Source: Rubrobacter_D sp963840835 (GTDB lineage: Bacteria; Actinomycetota; Rubrobacteria; Rubrobacterales; Rubrobacteraceae). Taken from it: a DNA stretch of 64,000 bases. The notes beneath the pieces are model-generated. The model ran no database searches and had not been told where the DNA came from. It saw only the letters and a list, made by a program, of their open reading frames with translations. Position 1 is the first letter of the stretch; each line of letters begins with the position of its first letter. A program made the translations under genes and the position numbers. The stretch lies in contig CAWJAM010000014.1 in NCBI GenBank assembly GCA_963840835.1, positions 359,177-423,176 on the forward strand, in the 5' to 3' direction. This document shows positions 37,398-45,090 of this stretch, one piece after another.

Positions 37398-38522
37398 AGA
37401 CTTCCCGGGCCGACAAGTTCCGTATCTTCCTGGCTAATCGCCTGTATACGAGTTTCTACGGGTTGTCCGCCGACGAGTGGATCAAACTGCTCCGGAAGCA
37501 CGACTTTGCCGTGGATGCTCCTTATCTGCCCCGTGCGGCGCTTATGACCCTGACAAGCGCCTTGACTTCCGTGATAAGGGCCTACGAAAACAGGAAGTAC
37601 GGTCCCAAACTCGCCGACGTGGAGGTCAGGCGTCCATTGTTCATCCTGGGGCACTGGCGGAGCGGCACGACTCACTTACACAATCTGCTCGCCCAGGACG
37701 AACAGTTCGCGTACCCCAACATGTGGCAGGTGCTCAACCCGCACACCTTTCTCTCCACCGAGCGGTACTCGGTGATCATGAAGCTGGCGGCCCCGAAGAC
37801 GCGTCTCATCGACAATGTAGCCTTCGCCCACGACGTCCCCAGCGAGGACGAGTTCGCGACGTGCGGCACCTTGTGTTCGCCGTGCGTCGGATGGATCTTC
37901 CCCCGGTCGGGCGGACTACTACGACAGGTACCTCACCTTCCGAACCGTCCCGGAAGTCGAGGTAGACCGATGGAAAGCGGCCCTGATGTTGCTCTACAAG
38001 AAGCTGACCTGGAAGTTTGGACGGCCCCTCGTCCTCAAGTCGCCCCCACACACGGGCCGTATTTCTTTGCTACTCGAGATGTTCCCCGACGCGCGCTTCG
38101 TGCACATCCACCGCGATCCATTCGCCGTCTTCCAGTCAGCCAGGCGGTGGATCCCGGTCATGGAGAGGGCCAGTCGTCTCCAGAACTCGCGCTCGCCGGA
38201 GGATATCAACGTCCGGATTATCAGGCGCTACAAGGTTCTGTACGACGCCTTCTTCGAGGAGAGGGCTCTCATTCCCGATAACCAATTCCACGAGATCCGC
38301 TTCGAGGACCTCGAAAGAGACCCGGTCGCACAGCTGAGAGGGCTCTACGAGAGCCTCGGCATCCCCGACTTCGAGACGTTCCGGCCCTCGCTCGAAAACT
38401 ACGTGAGATCCAACTCGAGCTACCGCAAGAACACGCACGAGGAACTTCCAGCCTCGCTGCGCAGGGAGATCTCGCAGGCCTGGAGGCGGAGCTTCGACGA
38501 GTGGGACTACCCGAGCGATTGA
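37394..38522 (+). pseudogene. PAPS-dependent sulfotransferase with a one-base frameshift
   Basis: About 376 residues in two frames. First frame: the 5'-phosphosulfate loop ILGHWRSGTTHLHNLL, then PSEDEFA. Second frame: DYYDRYLTFRTVPEVEVDR, VLKSPPHTGRI and the 3'-phosphate region HIHRDPFAVFQSARR. Removing one G from the GGG at 37909-37911 joins PRS to ADYYDRY. Such enzymes transfer sulfate from PAPS to hydroxyls of sugars or lipids. Last tailoring enzyme before the phosphopantetheinyl transferase; likely sulfates the glycolipid head. Confidence 0.8.
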
Positions 38523-39304
38523 ACGCCAGGCCTTGGAGGTCACCACCGGCCGAGCTGGCGCTGGACTCAGACGAAGTCCACGTGTGGCGCGTAGATGTGG
38601 GGTCCGCTTACACCCGCAGGGACATCTTGTGGAGCTTCCTGGCCGGCGACGAACGACAGAAGGCAGCCGATTTCCTCTTCGAGGGTGACCGGGAGCGCTT
38701 CGTCGTCGCGCGAGGGATGCTGAGAGCCCTCTTGGGATGTTACCTGCGCCGGCATCCCGGCAGTCTCGGCTTCGGCTACAACCCGTACGGGAAACCTCAC
38801 CTTGCCGGCGACTTCGAGATTCGCTTTAGCACGTCCCACTCGCACGGTCTGGTTCTCCTCGCATTCGCCCGTGGCAGGGAGGTCGGCGTTGACGTCGAGC
38901 GCGTGCGGGCCGATCTCGGCCTCGAAGGGATCGCGGCGCGCTGCTTCTCGCCCAGGGAGGTAGCCACGCTCCACCCGCTCCGGGACGGCCTACGCGAGAG
39001 CGCGTTCTTCGTCCTTTGGACGAGGAAAGAGGCCCTCGCGAAGGCCGAGGGTAAAGGTCTCGCACTCCCCCTTAGCCGCTTCGACGTTACCTCCGCCCCA
39101 GGGGAGACGGCGATGTTGCTGGACACCGAAGGGGAGCCGCTCGAACCAACCAAATGGACCCTACAGGAACTGCCCCCCGACCCTGGCTACGTCGCCGCCC
39201 TGGCCGTTGAAGGAAAGGGCTCGCGGCTATCATGCTGGCAGTACACGGACGGGTTTTGTCGCGACGAACTCGTACGCCGCTGGCCTCCTTCACCGAGAGG
39301 CTGA
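38519..39304 (+). CDS. 4'-phosphopantetheinyl transferase (Sfp type)
   Basis: About 261 residues. Transfers phosphopantetheine from CoA to the ACP Ser. Motifs: FSTSHSHGLVLLAF, REVGVDVERV (magnesium Asp and Glu) and FFVLWTRKEALAKAEGKGL. TTG 38519 overlaps the sulfotransferase stop (TTGA), continuing the coupling pattern; GTG 38501 is an alternative. Its presence as last operon gene implies dedicated activation of Ser2086 of the PKS. Confidence 0.9.
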   Translation: MNARPWRSPPAELALDSDEVHVWRVDVGSAYTRRDILWSFLAGDERQKAADFLFEGDRERFVVARGMLRALLGCYLRRHPGSLGFGYNPYGKPHLAGDFEIRFSTSHSHGLVLLAFARGREVGVDVERVRADLGLEGIAARCFSPREVATLHPLRDGLRESAFFVLWTRKEALAKAEGKGLALPLSRFDVTSAPGETAMLLDTEGEPLEPTKWTLQELPPDPGYVAALAVEGKGSRLSCWQYTDGFCRDELVRRWPPSPRG

Positions 39305-39336
39305 CGACCACCTTCCGGGCAGCGAGCCGGCGAAGA

Positions 39337-39355
39337 CCACGGCCAGGAGCCGTGG
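39337..39355 (+). terminator. short hairpin after the PKS operon
   Basis: 7-bp stem CCACGGC/GCCGTGG with a 5-nt loop, 33 bp after the stop. Weak; no T tract. Confidence 0.35.
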
Positions 39356-39507
39356 CTCACCACCACCACGTCGCCGCCGTCTGCGGTGTCGCCCTGGCGA
39401 AGGGTGGCGCGGTAGGCTAACCTTGCTGGGGCGCCGGCGAGAAGAGGGGGGCGGCTCCTCCTGGTCTTCGCGCAACCAACGTAGCGTGACTCATTGAGGG
39501 AGGTCGG

Positions 39508-40308
39508 ATGAGCGCCGAAACCGGTTCGTTCTATGCGGCGCTGGGCGAGGGCCGCTTCCGGGCGACGGAGCTGACGGCGAGCCCGTGGGGCTCCGGTTCG
39601 CAGCACGGCGGCCCGCCCTCGGCGCTCCTGGGCCGCGCCCTGGAGGCTGAAGCGGCCCAGGAGGGCGGCCTTTTCGCGCGCCTGACCTTCGAGTTCCTCG
39701 GTCCGATCCCCGTTGGCGAGCTCTCCGTCGAGGCGAAGATCCTACGGCCCGGGCGCAGGATCTCTCTGCGCGAGGCCATCCTCTCGGACGGGGAGGGGCG
39801 TCCGGTGATGCTCTGCAGGGCGTGGCGCATCTCGGCGTTACCAACCTCCTTGCCCGACGACCTCGAACCCGAACGCCCAGTGCTCCCGGTCCCCCGAGAG
39901 GGCGAGGAGAAACCCTTCTTCGAGATGGCCCCCGAGGTCGGATACCATCGGGGAATAGAGGCCAGGTTCGTCGAGGGGTCGTGGCGCGAGCCGGGGAACG
40001 CCGCGGCCTGGTTGCGCATGCGGGCGACCCTGCTTCCGGGCGAGGAGCCTTCGCCGCTCGTGCGGGTGCTCGTCGCCGCGGACTCCGGCAACGGCGTGGG
40101 TGGCGCGCTGGACACATCCGCGTGGACGTTCGTCAACCCCGAGACCACTGTCCACCTGCGCGCCTATCCCGGCGGCGAGTGGGTCGGCCTCGAGTCCTCG
40201 GCGTCCGTCGAGCCCAGCGGCGTCGGCCTGGCGCGCACCACCATCCACGACCCCGAAAAGGGTCCCGTCGGCGCCGCCGATCAGTCCCTGCTGGTCGCGA
40301 AACGCTGA
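39508..40308 (+). CDS. acyl-CoA thioesterase-like protein (double hotdog fold)
   Basis: 266 residues of the TesB-like thioesterase group: SQHGGPPSALLGRALE near residue 30 and TFEFLGPIPVGELSVEAKIL in the first hotdog; AWLRMRATLLPGE and SAWTFVNPETTVHLRAYP in the second. Hydrolyses acyl-CoA in the cytoplasm. 203 bp separate it from the PKS operon, so a role in trimming or editing PKS chains is possible but only positional. ggaggtcgg precedes ATG 39508. Confidence 0.8.
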   Translation: MSAETGSFYAALGEGRFRATELTASPWGSGSQHGGPPSALLGRALEAEAAQEGGLFARLTFEFLGPIPVGELSVEAKILRPGRRISLREAILSDGEGRPVMLCRAWRISALPTSLPDDLEPERPVLPVPREGEEKPFFEMAPEVGYHRGIEARFVEGSWREPGNAAAWLRMRATLLPGEEPSPLVRVLVAADSGNGVGGALDTSAWTFVNPETTVHLRAYPGGEWVGLESSASVEPSGVGLARTTIHDPEKGPVGAADQSLLVAKR

Positions 40309-40360
40309 GCCGGTATTGCCGCTCCCGACTTGAATCCGGCCTCAGCCCTCGCACCGTTCG

Positions 40361-40639
40361 TTACATCCACGCCGTCATGCACCGCGCTGAAACAGGTCCT
40401 CCGTTGGGGACTCGTTCCCCGCAACCCCCGACGCGAGTGATCTCGCCCAGGAGCTCGCATCCCGCAGCCGCTAGTTCGGCGAAGTCGAGCGTCCGCTCGT
40501 ACCGGGAGACGGCGTCGTCGAGATCCCTCACGCGCAGCGTCTTGAGGTCCACGCGGTTTAGGGCGGCGCGTCGCTCCCGAGGCAACTGGCCAAGCCGGTC
40601 GGGAAACCGACCTGTAACCGCCTCGATGGTTTGGTGCAT
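40361..40639 (-). CDS. small hypothetical protein (doubtful)
   Basis: 92 residues with a plausible helical composition (RDLDDAVSRYERTLDFAELAAAGCELLGEITR) but no recognisable family and no strong ribosome site. It is the only candidate gene in the 387-bp gap between the thioesterase and the Lys-rich protein. Confidence 0.3.
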   Translation of the reverse strand: MHQTIEAVTGRFPDRLGQLPRERRAALNRVDLKTLRVRDLDDAVSRYERTLDFAELAAAGCELLGEITRVGGCGERVPNGGPVSARCMTAWM

Positions 40640-40695
40640 ACCCCGATGGGTAAAGACACGAATAGATACACACGTCTCAAAGAAGGGTGACCAAC

Positions 40696-40842
40696 ATGGC
40701 CGACATAGGCAAGAAGATCAAAGGGGCGGCTACGAAGGCCGCCAAGGACAAGGTATCCGGTGAGAAGGAGGGCAAGGGCCACAAAGGCTCGAATAGCGGC
40801 GTGGACAAGGCCGAGAAAGCCCTCAAGAACCGTCTGAAGTAG
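40696..40842 (+). CDS. 48-residue Lys-rich small protein
   Basis: MADIGKKIKGAATKAAKDK then a Gly/Lys-rich middle and AEKALKNRLK. Strongly basic, no hydrophobic core. aaggg at 40683-40687 is 8 nt upstream, and a strong terminator follows the stop. May be a stress or nucleic-acid-binding peptide of the CsbD-like or histone-tail-like sort; this is a guess from composition. Confidence 0.6.
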   Translation: MADIGKKIKGAATKAAKDKVSGEKEGKGHKGSNSGVDKAEKALKNRLK

Positions 40843-40858
40843 AAGCGATTGTTATAGA

Positions 40859-40884
40859 GGCCGGGCTCCTAAGGGGGCCCGGCC
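40859..40884 (+). terminator. intrinsic terminator after the Lys-rich gene
   Basis: GGCCGGGCTCC pairs with GGGGCCCGGCC (one G-U) and is followed by ttt. Confidence 0.8.
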
Positions 40885-40937
40885 TTTGCGTTACTATGGC
40901 TCGCGGGGGAACCGGTCCGCGTCCGAGGAGGTGAGGG

Positions 40938-41006
40938 ATGGTCCGCACGGTGGTAATCGTTGTGGTGGTAATCGTGGTGGTGTTGCTCGTACTGCAGCTT
41001 TTCTAA
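40938..41006 (+). CDS. 22-residue single-helix membrane micropeptide
   Basis: ATG 40938 to TAA 41006 encodes MVRT followed by an uninterrupted run of Val/Ile/Leu and ending LQLF: one transmembrane helix and almost nothing else. A near-perfect Shine-Dalgarno (gaggaggtg, 40925-40933) precedes the ATG, and intrinsic terminators flank the unit at 40859-40884 and 41018-41049. Too short for usual gene finders. Function unknown; similar bacterial micropeptides modulate membrane complexes or act as type I toxins. Confidence 0.6.
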   Translation: MVRTVVIVVVVIVVVLLVLQLF

Positions 41007-41017
41007 GAGCCCAAACC

Positions 41018-41049
41018 GGGCCGGGGTTTCCTTCGGGGCGTCCCGGCCC
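41018..41049 (+). terminator. intrinsic terminator after the micropeptide
   Basis: GGGCCGGG (41018-41025) pairs with CCCGGCCC (41042-41049) across a 16-nt loop. Confidence 0.7.
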
Positions 41050-41148
41050 TTGGCATACCGTCCGAAGAATCACTCCCGCCCCCACGACATTTAGTCCCCG
41101 CCCGCGGGGCTTGAGAATAGTCCCTCAGTACGCAGGTAAACTTGTCTG

Positions 41149-41235
41149 GTGAGCTGCGAAACCGCCTACGAGAAGCCGCACCCGGAGGCGTACCGCCGGG
41201 CCTTGGGCGACGAGGTCGAGGCGGTACGGAGTGCC
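41149..41235 (+). pseudogene. possible C-terminal remnant of a HAD-type hydrolase
   Basis: SCETAYEKPHPEAYRRAL matches the conserved motif III region of HAD phosphatases (typically EVGYEKPHPxIF). Nothing precedes it that could be the rest, and the frame then runs without homology into the next gene's leader. Confidence 0.35.
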
Positions 41236-41311
41236 ATCGGCACCGGTCGGGATAAGGTCCGAGTACCGCAACTCTGCTTTAACCACGGCGATCAAGAAAA
41301 TCCGCCGAATC

Positions 41312-41338
41312 TGTCACAACCGATGCCCGGCCGGTGTC
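41312..41338 (+). promoter_or_regulatory. ECF41-type promoter candidate
   Basis: TGTCACA (41312-41318), 16 bp, TGTC (41335-41338). ECF41 factors are known to recognise TGTCACA about 16 bp from CGTC, usually upstream of their own operon. The -10 differs by one base. The start of the carboxymuconolactone gene lies 36 bp downstream, as expected. Confidence 0.6.
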
Positions 41339-41373
41339 TCCATGTCGAAGCCAAGAGAAACCCTGGAGGAGAC

Positions 41374-41952
41374 ATGGCCAGCAACACCCGGATCCCGAAG
41401 GCCGAACTGACCGGCATCTACGGCGCGATGGTCAAGCGAATGTCCCGCAAGATGTTCGGCGTCGTGCCCGAGCCGGTCGAGGTGGCGTGGCACAACCGGA
41501 AGGTGCTGAACTTCTCGTTCAGCGTCGGTCGCAAGGCACAGAAGTGGGACCAGTGCGACGAGAACCTGAAGTCGTTCGCCCACATGGCGGTGGCCAGCCT
41601 GGTCGGCTGCAGCTTCTGCCTGGACCTCGGCTACTTCCAGGCCCATAACGAGGGACTCGACCTGACCAAGGCGCGTGAGGTGCCCCGGTGGCGCGAGTCG
41701 GATGTCTTCACGCCGCTGGAGCGCGACGTCATGGAGTACGCTGAGGCGATGTCGCTGACCCCGCCCACGGTGACCGACGCGTTGTCGGCCGGGCTGCTCG
41801 AGGCGCTCGGCGCGCCAGCGCTGGTCGAGCTCACCGCGTTCATCGGGTTGGCGAACCTGTACACCCGCACCAACACCGCGTTCGGCATCGAGTCGCAGGA
41901 GTTCTCGGCGGCCTGTGACCTGAAGCCGATCGCCGTGCCTTCGGCGGCATGA
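41374..41952 (+). CDS. carboxymuconolactone decarboxylase/AhpD-family protein, ECF41 partner
   Basis: 192 residues of the all-helical CMD/AhpD fold. The active-site segment is VGCSFCLDLGYFQAHNEG: CxxC present, with the downstream His shifted relative to classical AhpD. ATG 41374 is preferred over the open frame from 41149 because of ctggaggag just upstream and the promoter at 41312. Stop overlaps the sigma factor start (ATGA). CMD proteins are the standard target of ECF41 sigma factors, with a suspected redox role. Confidence 0.88.
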   Translation: MASNTRIPKAELTGIYGAMVKRMSRKMFGVVPEPVEVAWHNRKVLNFSFSVGRKAQKWDQCDENLKSFAHMAVASLVGCSFCLDLGYFQAHNEGLDLTKAREVPRWRESDVFTPLERDVMEYAEAMSLTPPTVTDALSAGLLEALGAPALVELTAFIGLANLYTRTNTAFGIESQEFSAACDLKPIAVPSAA

Positions 41953-42818
41953 TCGACGACCCGTTCGTCACCCACCGCAGCCTGCTCTTCACCGTCGCCT
42001 ACGAGATGCTCGGCTCGGCCGCCGACGCCGAGGACGTCGTGCAGGAGACCTGGCTGCGTTGGGCTGACGTCGACCGCGCCGGGGTGCGGGACCCGCGGGC
42101 CTACCTGGTTCGGATCGTCACCCGGCAGGCGCTCAACCGGCTGCGCACGCTGGCGCGACGGCGCGAGGAGTACGTCGGGGAGTGGCTGCCCGAGCCGCTG
42201 CCCACCACTCCCGACGTGGCCGAGGATGTCGAGTTCGCCGAGAGCGTCTCGATCGCGATGCTGACCGTGCTTGAGACCCTCGCGCCCGCCGAACGGGCGG
42301 TCTTCGTCCTGCGCGAGGTCTTCGAGGTACCCTACGCCGACATCGCCCAAGCGGTCGACAAGACGCCGGGGGCGGTCAGGCAGATCGCCCACCGGGCCAG
42401 GGAGCACGTGGCCGCGCGGCGGCCGCGGATACAGGTAGATCTTGCCGAGCACCAGCAGGTGCTCGAGCGGTTCCTGGCGGCGCTGCGGACCGGCGATCTG
42501 CAGGTGCTGCTCGACGTGCTCGCACCCGAGGTGGTGCTGGTTGCCGATGGCGGCGGCGAGGTGGCCGCTGTCCGGCGTCCGGTGGTGGGCAGCGACCGGG
42601 TGGCGACCCTCCTCTCCCGCTTCAGGACGATCGTGCCGGATGCGGTGGTCGGCACCGTGTGGCTGAACGGCGCGCCCGGCATACGGATAGATCTCGCCGG
42701 CGAGCTCGACACGGCGGTCAGTCTGGTGGTCGCGGAGGGGCGGATCACCCGCATCTACGCGATCCGCAACCCGCACAAGCTCGCCCGGCTGGACGAAGAG
42801 GCCAAGCTCAGCCGCTGA
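41949..42818 (+). CDS. ECF41-type sigma factor with SnoaL-like C-terminal domain
   Basis: 289 residues. Region 2 (LLFTVAYEMLGSAADAEDVVQETWLRW), linker WLPEPL, region 4 (LAPAERAVFVLREVFEVPYADIAQAV), then a ~110-residue NTF2/SnoaL-like extension with DGGGE and NPHKL near the ends. In ECF41 the extension (DGGGK and NPDKL motifs) replaces an anti-sigma factor and tunes activity. The two motif variants here (E for K; H for D) are conservative or semi-conservative. Confidence 0.92.
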   Translation: MIDDPFVTHRSLLFTVAYEMLGSAADAEDVVQETWLRWADVDRAGVRDPRAYLVRIVTRQALNRLRTLARRREEYVGEWLPEPLPTTPDVAEDVEFAESVSIAMLTVLETLAPAERAVFVLREVFEVPYADIAQAVDKTPGAVRQIAHRAREHVAARRPRIQVDLAEHQQVLERFLAALRTGDLQVLLDVLAPEVVLVADGGGEVAAVRRPVVGSDRVATLLSRFRTIVPDAVVGTVWLNGAPGIRIDLAGELDTAVSLVVAEGRITRIYAIRNPHKLARLDEEAKLSR

Positions 42819-42905
42819 CCGCCGTCGCTGCTCGGCTCCGGCCTGCGGGCGGCATGCTGCTCGCGCTCGCCACGACGAGCCATAGCGCCCATTAGCGCTA
42901 CCCGC

Positions 42906-44852
42906 CTACCGTACCTCGATTCGCTTGGCTGCAACGAGTTGACTGCCATCGAAGCCGCGGAGCTCTAAGGCGTAGGACCCTGGTAAGGGTACTGATAGGT
43001 CGAAATCCACGGCTCTGTTTTCGACATCTACGGTCTTTACTGGCCGACCGTCGAGGTAGGCGTCGAGCCGGGAGATGTTCTCTGTGGTGGCCGATACCCT
43101 GACCTCGGTCGGGTCCCTCAAGGGTGTTACTTCCACCGCGAGCTTGCGCACCGGCAGGCTGGACAGAATACTCGCAGCGTGCTCGATCAGGTCCTCGTCG
43201 TCGTTGAGCAGATCATGCTTGGTAATGTGGTGCATCTCGTCGGGAACTACGCCCAGATCCTCGAGCGGATCGCCTGACCGCTCGCCGACTCGGCTGGTCC
43301 GCCGTATGGCGACGCGCATTCCAGCTCCCTTTGGCAGAGGCTGGATAGGGGGTGAGAGACGAAGAAGTGGATCGCTAAGCCATTCGTGGTCAATGACGTT
43401 TGCGCCGCCCGCCCCAGTGTTGCCGTCCGTGCCCAGGACGGTACCGCACCCGTTGTCTTGAAATCCCGCGGCGAAGATGTCCGTCGTGCTGTAGCAAAGG
43501 GCATTGGTGATTAGCACCACGGGCCCGTGGTACTGCTGGCCGAGGCGGTTGCAGTGCTCTTCCTCGTCGGGGAAGATGCGAAAGCCGTCCGAGAAGGGCG
43601 ACCCTGTCTCGACCGCCTGCTCTATGGACTCACGCCACTCTTCGAACCCCGGGTGCTTGGAGATCTCGAGCGTCAGGGGAGTGTTGATGAAATGCAGCCG
43701 TTCGGGCTCGATTTTCTTCGGGGTAAAGAGCTGAAGGAGGCGCTCACCGGCCATGATCGTACCGCCGCCGTTGCCTCGCACGTCGACGATGAGCCCGTTC
43801 TGGGGTAGCAGCCGCACGATGCGCGCGACCTCGGCGACGAAGGCATCGACCTCTTCCAGCCCCGCGCTACCCACATCGAACGAGGAGATACGCACGTAGC
43901 CGAATTCTCCATGCGCCGTGTTCTTCGAAGCGAACCGCAGTTTGTCCGGAAACGTGCTGACATTCGCCATAGCGGGGTCCGGAATGGCCTCCCCTGGCTC
44001 GAGGCCGCCCCTGGCCTCGAAGGTCGCGGTGACCTCTCGCTCGAGTTCCATGGCCTCGGGTCTGAAGAGCATCTTTCGAGCGCGCCGAATGCTCTCGGTT
44101 CGGACATCTATGCCCAGAGCGCGCGAGACGGGATTCTCCACCGAATTCGGATCCACAGCGGTTGGCGACGGATCGGGCTCGAACACCAGCCATTCGACGC
44201 GCGTCTCGCGCTCCTGGCCGTCGGTAGCGACGTAGGTCAAGACGATCCACTCTTCATCCGGCGCAGCCGATTGCCCCATCCAGCGAGCGGTCATCGTGTC
44301 GAGGCCCTGGGCGTGGCGGGCGTCGGGGTTGCTTCCGGCCTGGCGATCGGCGTTGAGTTCCACCGCCCGGTCCATGGGGGTTCCGTTCCAGTGGGTGATC
44401 ACTACGCCAGGCTCGAAGTGCGGGTCGTCGATGCGGTCCACGATCACCGTGGACACCAAGTATCGGCGCTCGCCGTCTTCGAAGAACTCCTGAATTCGTA
44501 GCGGGAGGAGCGCCGTCATGAACGCGAAGGGAGCAGGGAGGAAATAGTTGGTGTGCAGATCCCTGAGCTCCATGAAGATCGAGATCATTTCGTCGTGGAA
44601 CCGCGGCTGGGACAGCTTATGGAGGCGGTACCTGAGGAGCTTCAGTCGCTGGACCGGGTCGATGGCGTGCATGGCCCGCTTGAGGGGGAGGTGTACATAG
44701 AGTTGCTCAATCAGCACAAGAGCCTGATCGACGACTAGCCGACGCTCCTCCAAGGTGAACTCGCCGGTTCTAGTGAGAAATTCCTGCAGTGTTATTGTCG
44801 CTCCGCGGGTGGTGCCTGCTGCAGTGTCCTCGTGACCGCCGGTAGGATACAT
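42906..44852 (-). CDS. S41-family (C-terminal processing/tricorn-like) serine peptidase
   Basis: 648 residues. The S41 core is at ~330-540: FGYVRISSFD, LIVDVRGNGGG and the nucleophile Ser in ALCYSTTDIFAAGFQ, with GTDGNTGAGG after it. An N-terminal helical region and a PDZ-like stretch (PGVVITHWNGTPMDRAV) precede it, and a beta-rich ~90-residue tail follows. No signal peptide is visible, so export is unclear. ATG 44852 with aaggag. Shares an upstream direct-repeat box with the Ig-like gene at 45091. Confidence 0.85.
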   Translation of the reverse strand: MYPTGGHEDTAAGTTRGATITLQEFLTRTGEFTLEERRLVVDQALVLIEQLYVHLPLKRAMHAIDPVQRLKLLRYRLHKLSQPRFHDEMISIFMELRDLHTNYFLPAPFAFMTALLPLRIQEFFEDGERRYLVSTVIVDRIDDPHFEPGVVITHWNGTPMDRAVELNADRQAGSNPDARHAQGLDTMTARWMGQSAAPDEEWIVLTYVATDGQERETRVEWLVFEPDPSPTAVDPNSVENPVSRALGIDVRTESIRRARKMLFRPEAMELEREVTATFEARGGLEPGEAIPDPAMANVSTFPDKLRFASKNTAHGEFGYVRISSFDVGSAGLEEVDAFVAEVARIVRLLPQNGLIVDVRGNGGGTIMAGERLLQLFTPKKIEPERLHFINTPLTLEISKHPGFEEWRESIEQAVETGSPFSDGFRIFPDEEEHCNRLGQQYHGPVVLITNALCYSTTDIFAAGFQDNGCGTVLGTDGNTGAGGANVIDHEWLSDPLLRLSPPIQPLPKGAGMRVAIRRTSRVGERSGDPLEDLGVVPDEMHHITKHDLLNDDEDLIEHAASILSSLPVRKLAVEVTPLRDPTEVRVSATTENISRLDAYLDGRPVKTVDVENRAVDFDLSVPLPGSYALELRGFDGSQLVAAKRIEVR

Positions 44853-44977
44853 GGGGGATTCTCCTTCCTTTCTTGCCGACGATTTGGCGAGATTCGCTTG
44901 ACATAACTACATGAATCTGCAAACTCTCGTATCTCCCCTCCTTACGGTTTGCCTACTTCCCCCTCATAAAAGCACGG

Positions 44978-44998
44978 GCCGATGAATCTCCGATGAAT
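44978..44998 (-). promoter_or_regulatory. 11-bp direct-repeat box upstream of the S41 peptidase
   Basis: On the reverse strand this is ATTCATCGGAG-ATTCATCGGC, two 11-bp-spaced half sites as used by OmpR/PhoP-family regulators. It lies 126-146 bp upstream of the peptidase ATG. The same box precedes the gene at 45091-46269, with conserved flanking sequence on the downstream side (CYCRTG then TTTYAT). Confidence 0.5.
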
Positions 44999-45090
44999 AA
45001 GTTGGGGTTTCGTACCTTGCTCGCCATCGAGCCGGAATAGGTGCGCGCCGAGCGAACGCCCATAAGACTAATCCTTGGGAAGATCGTCGT

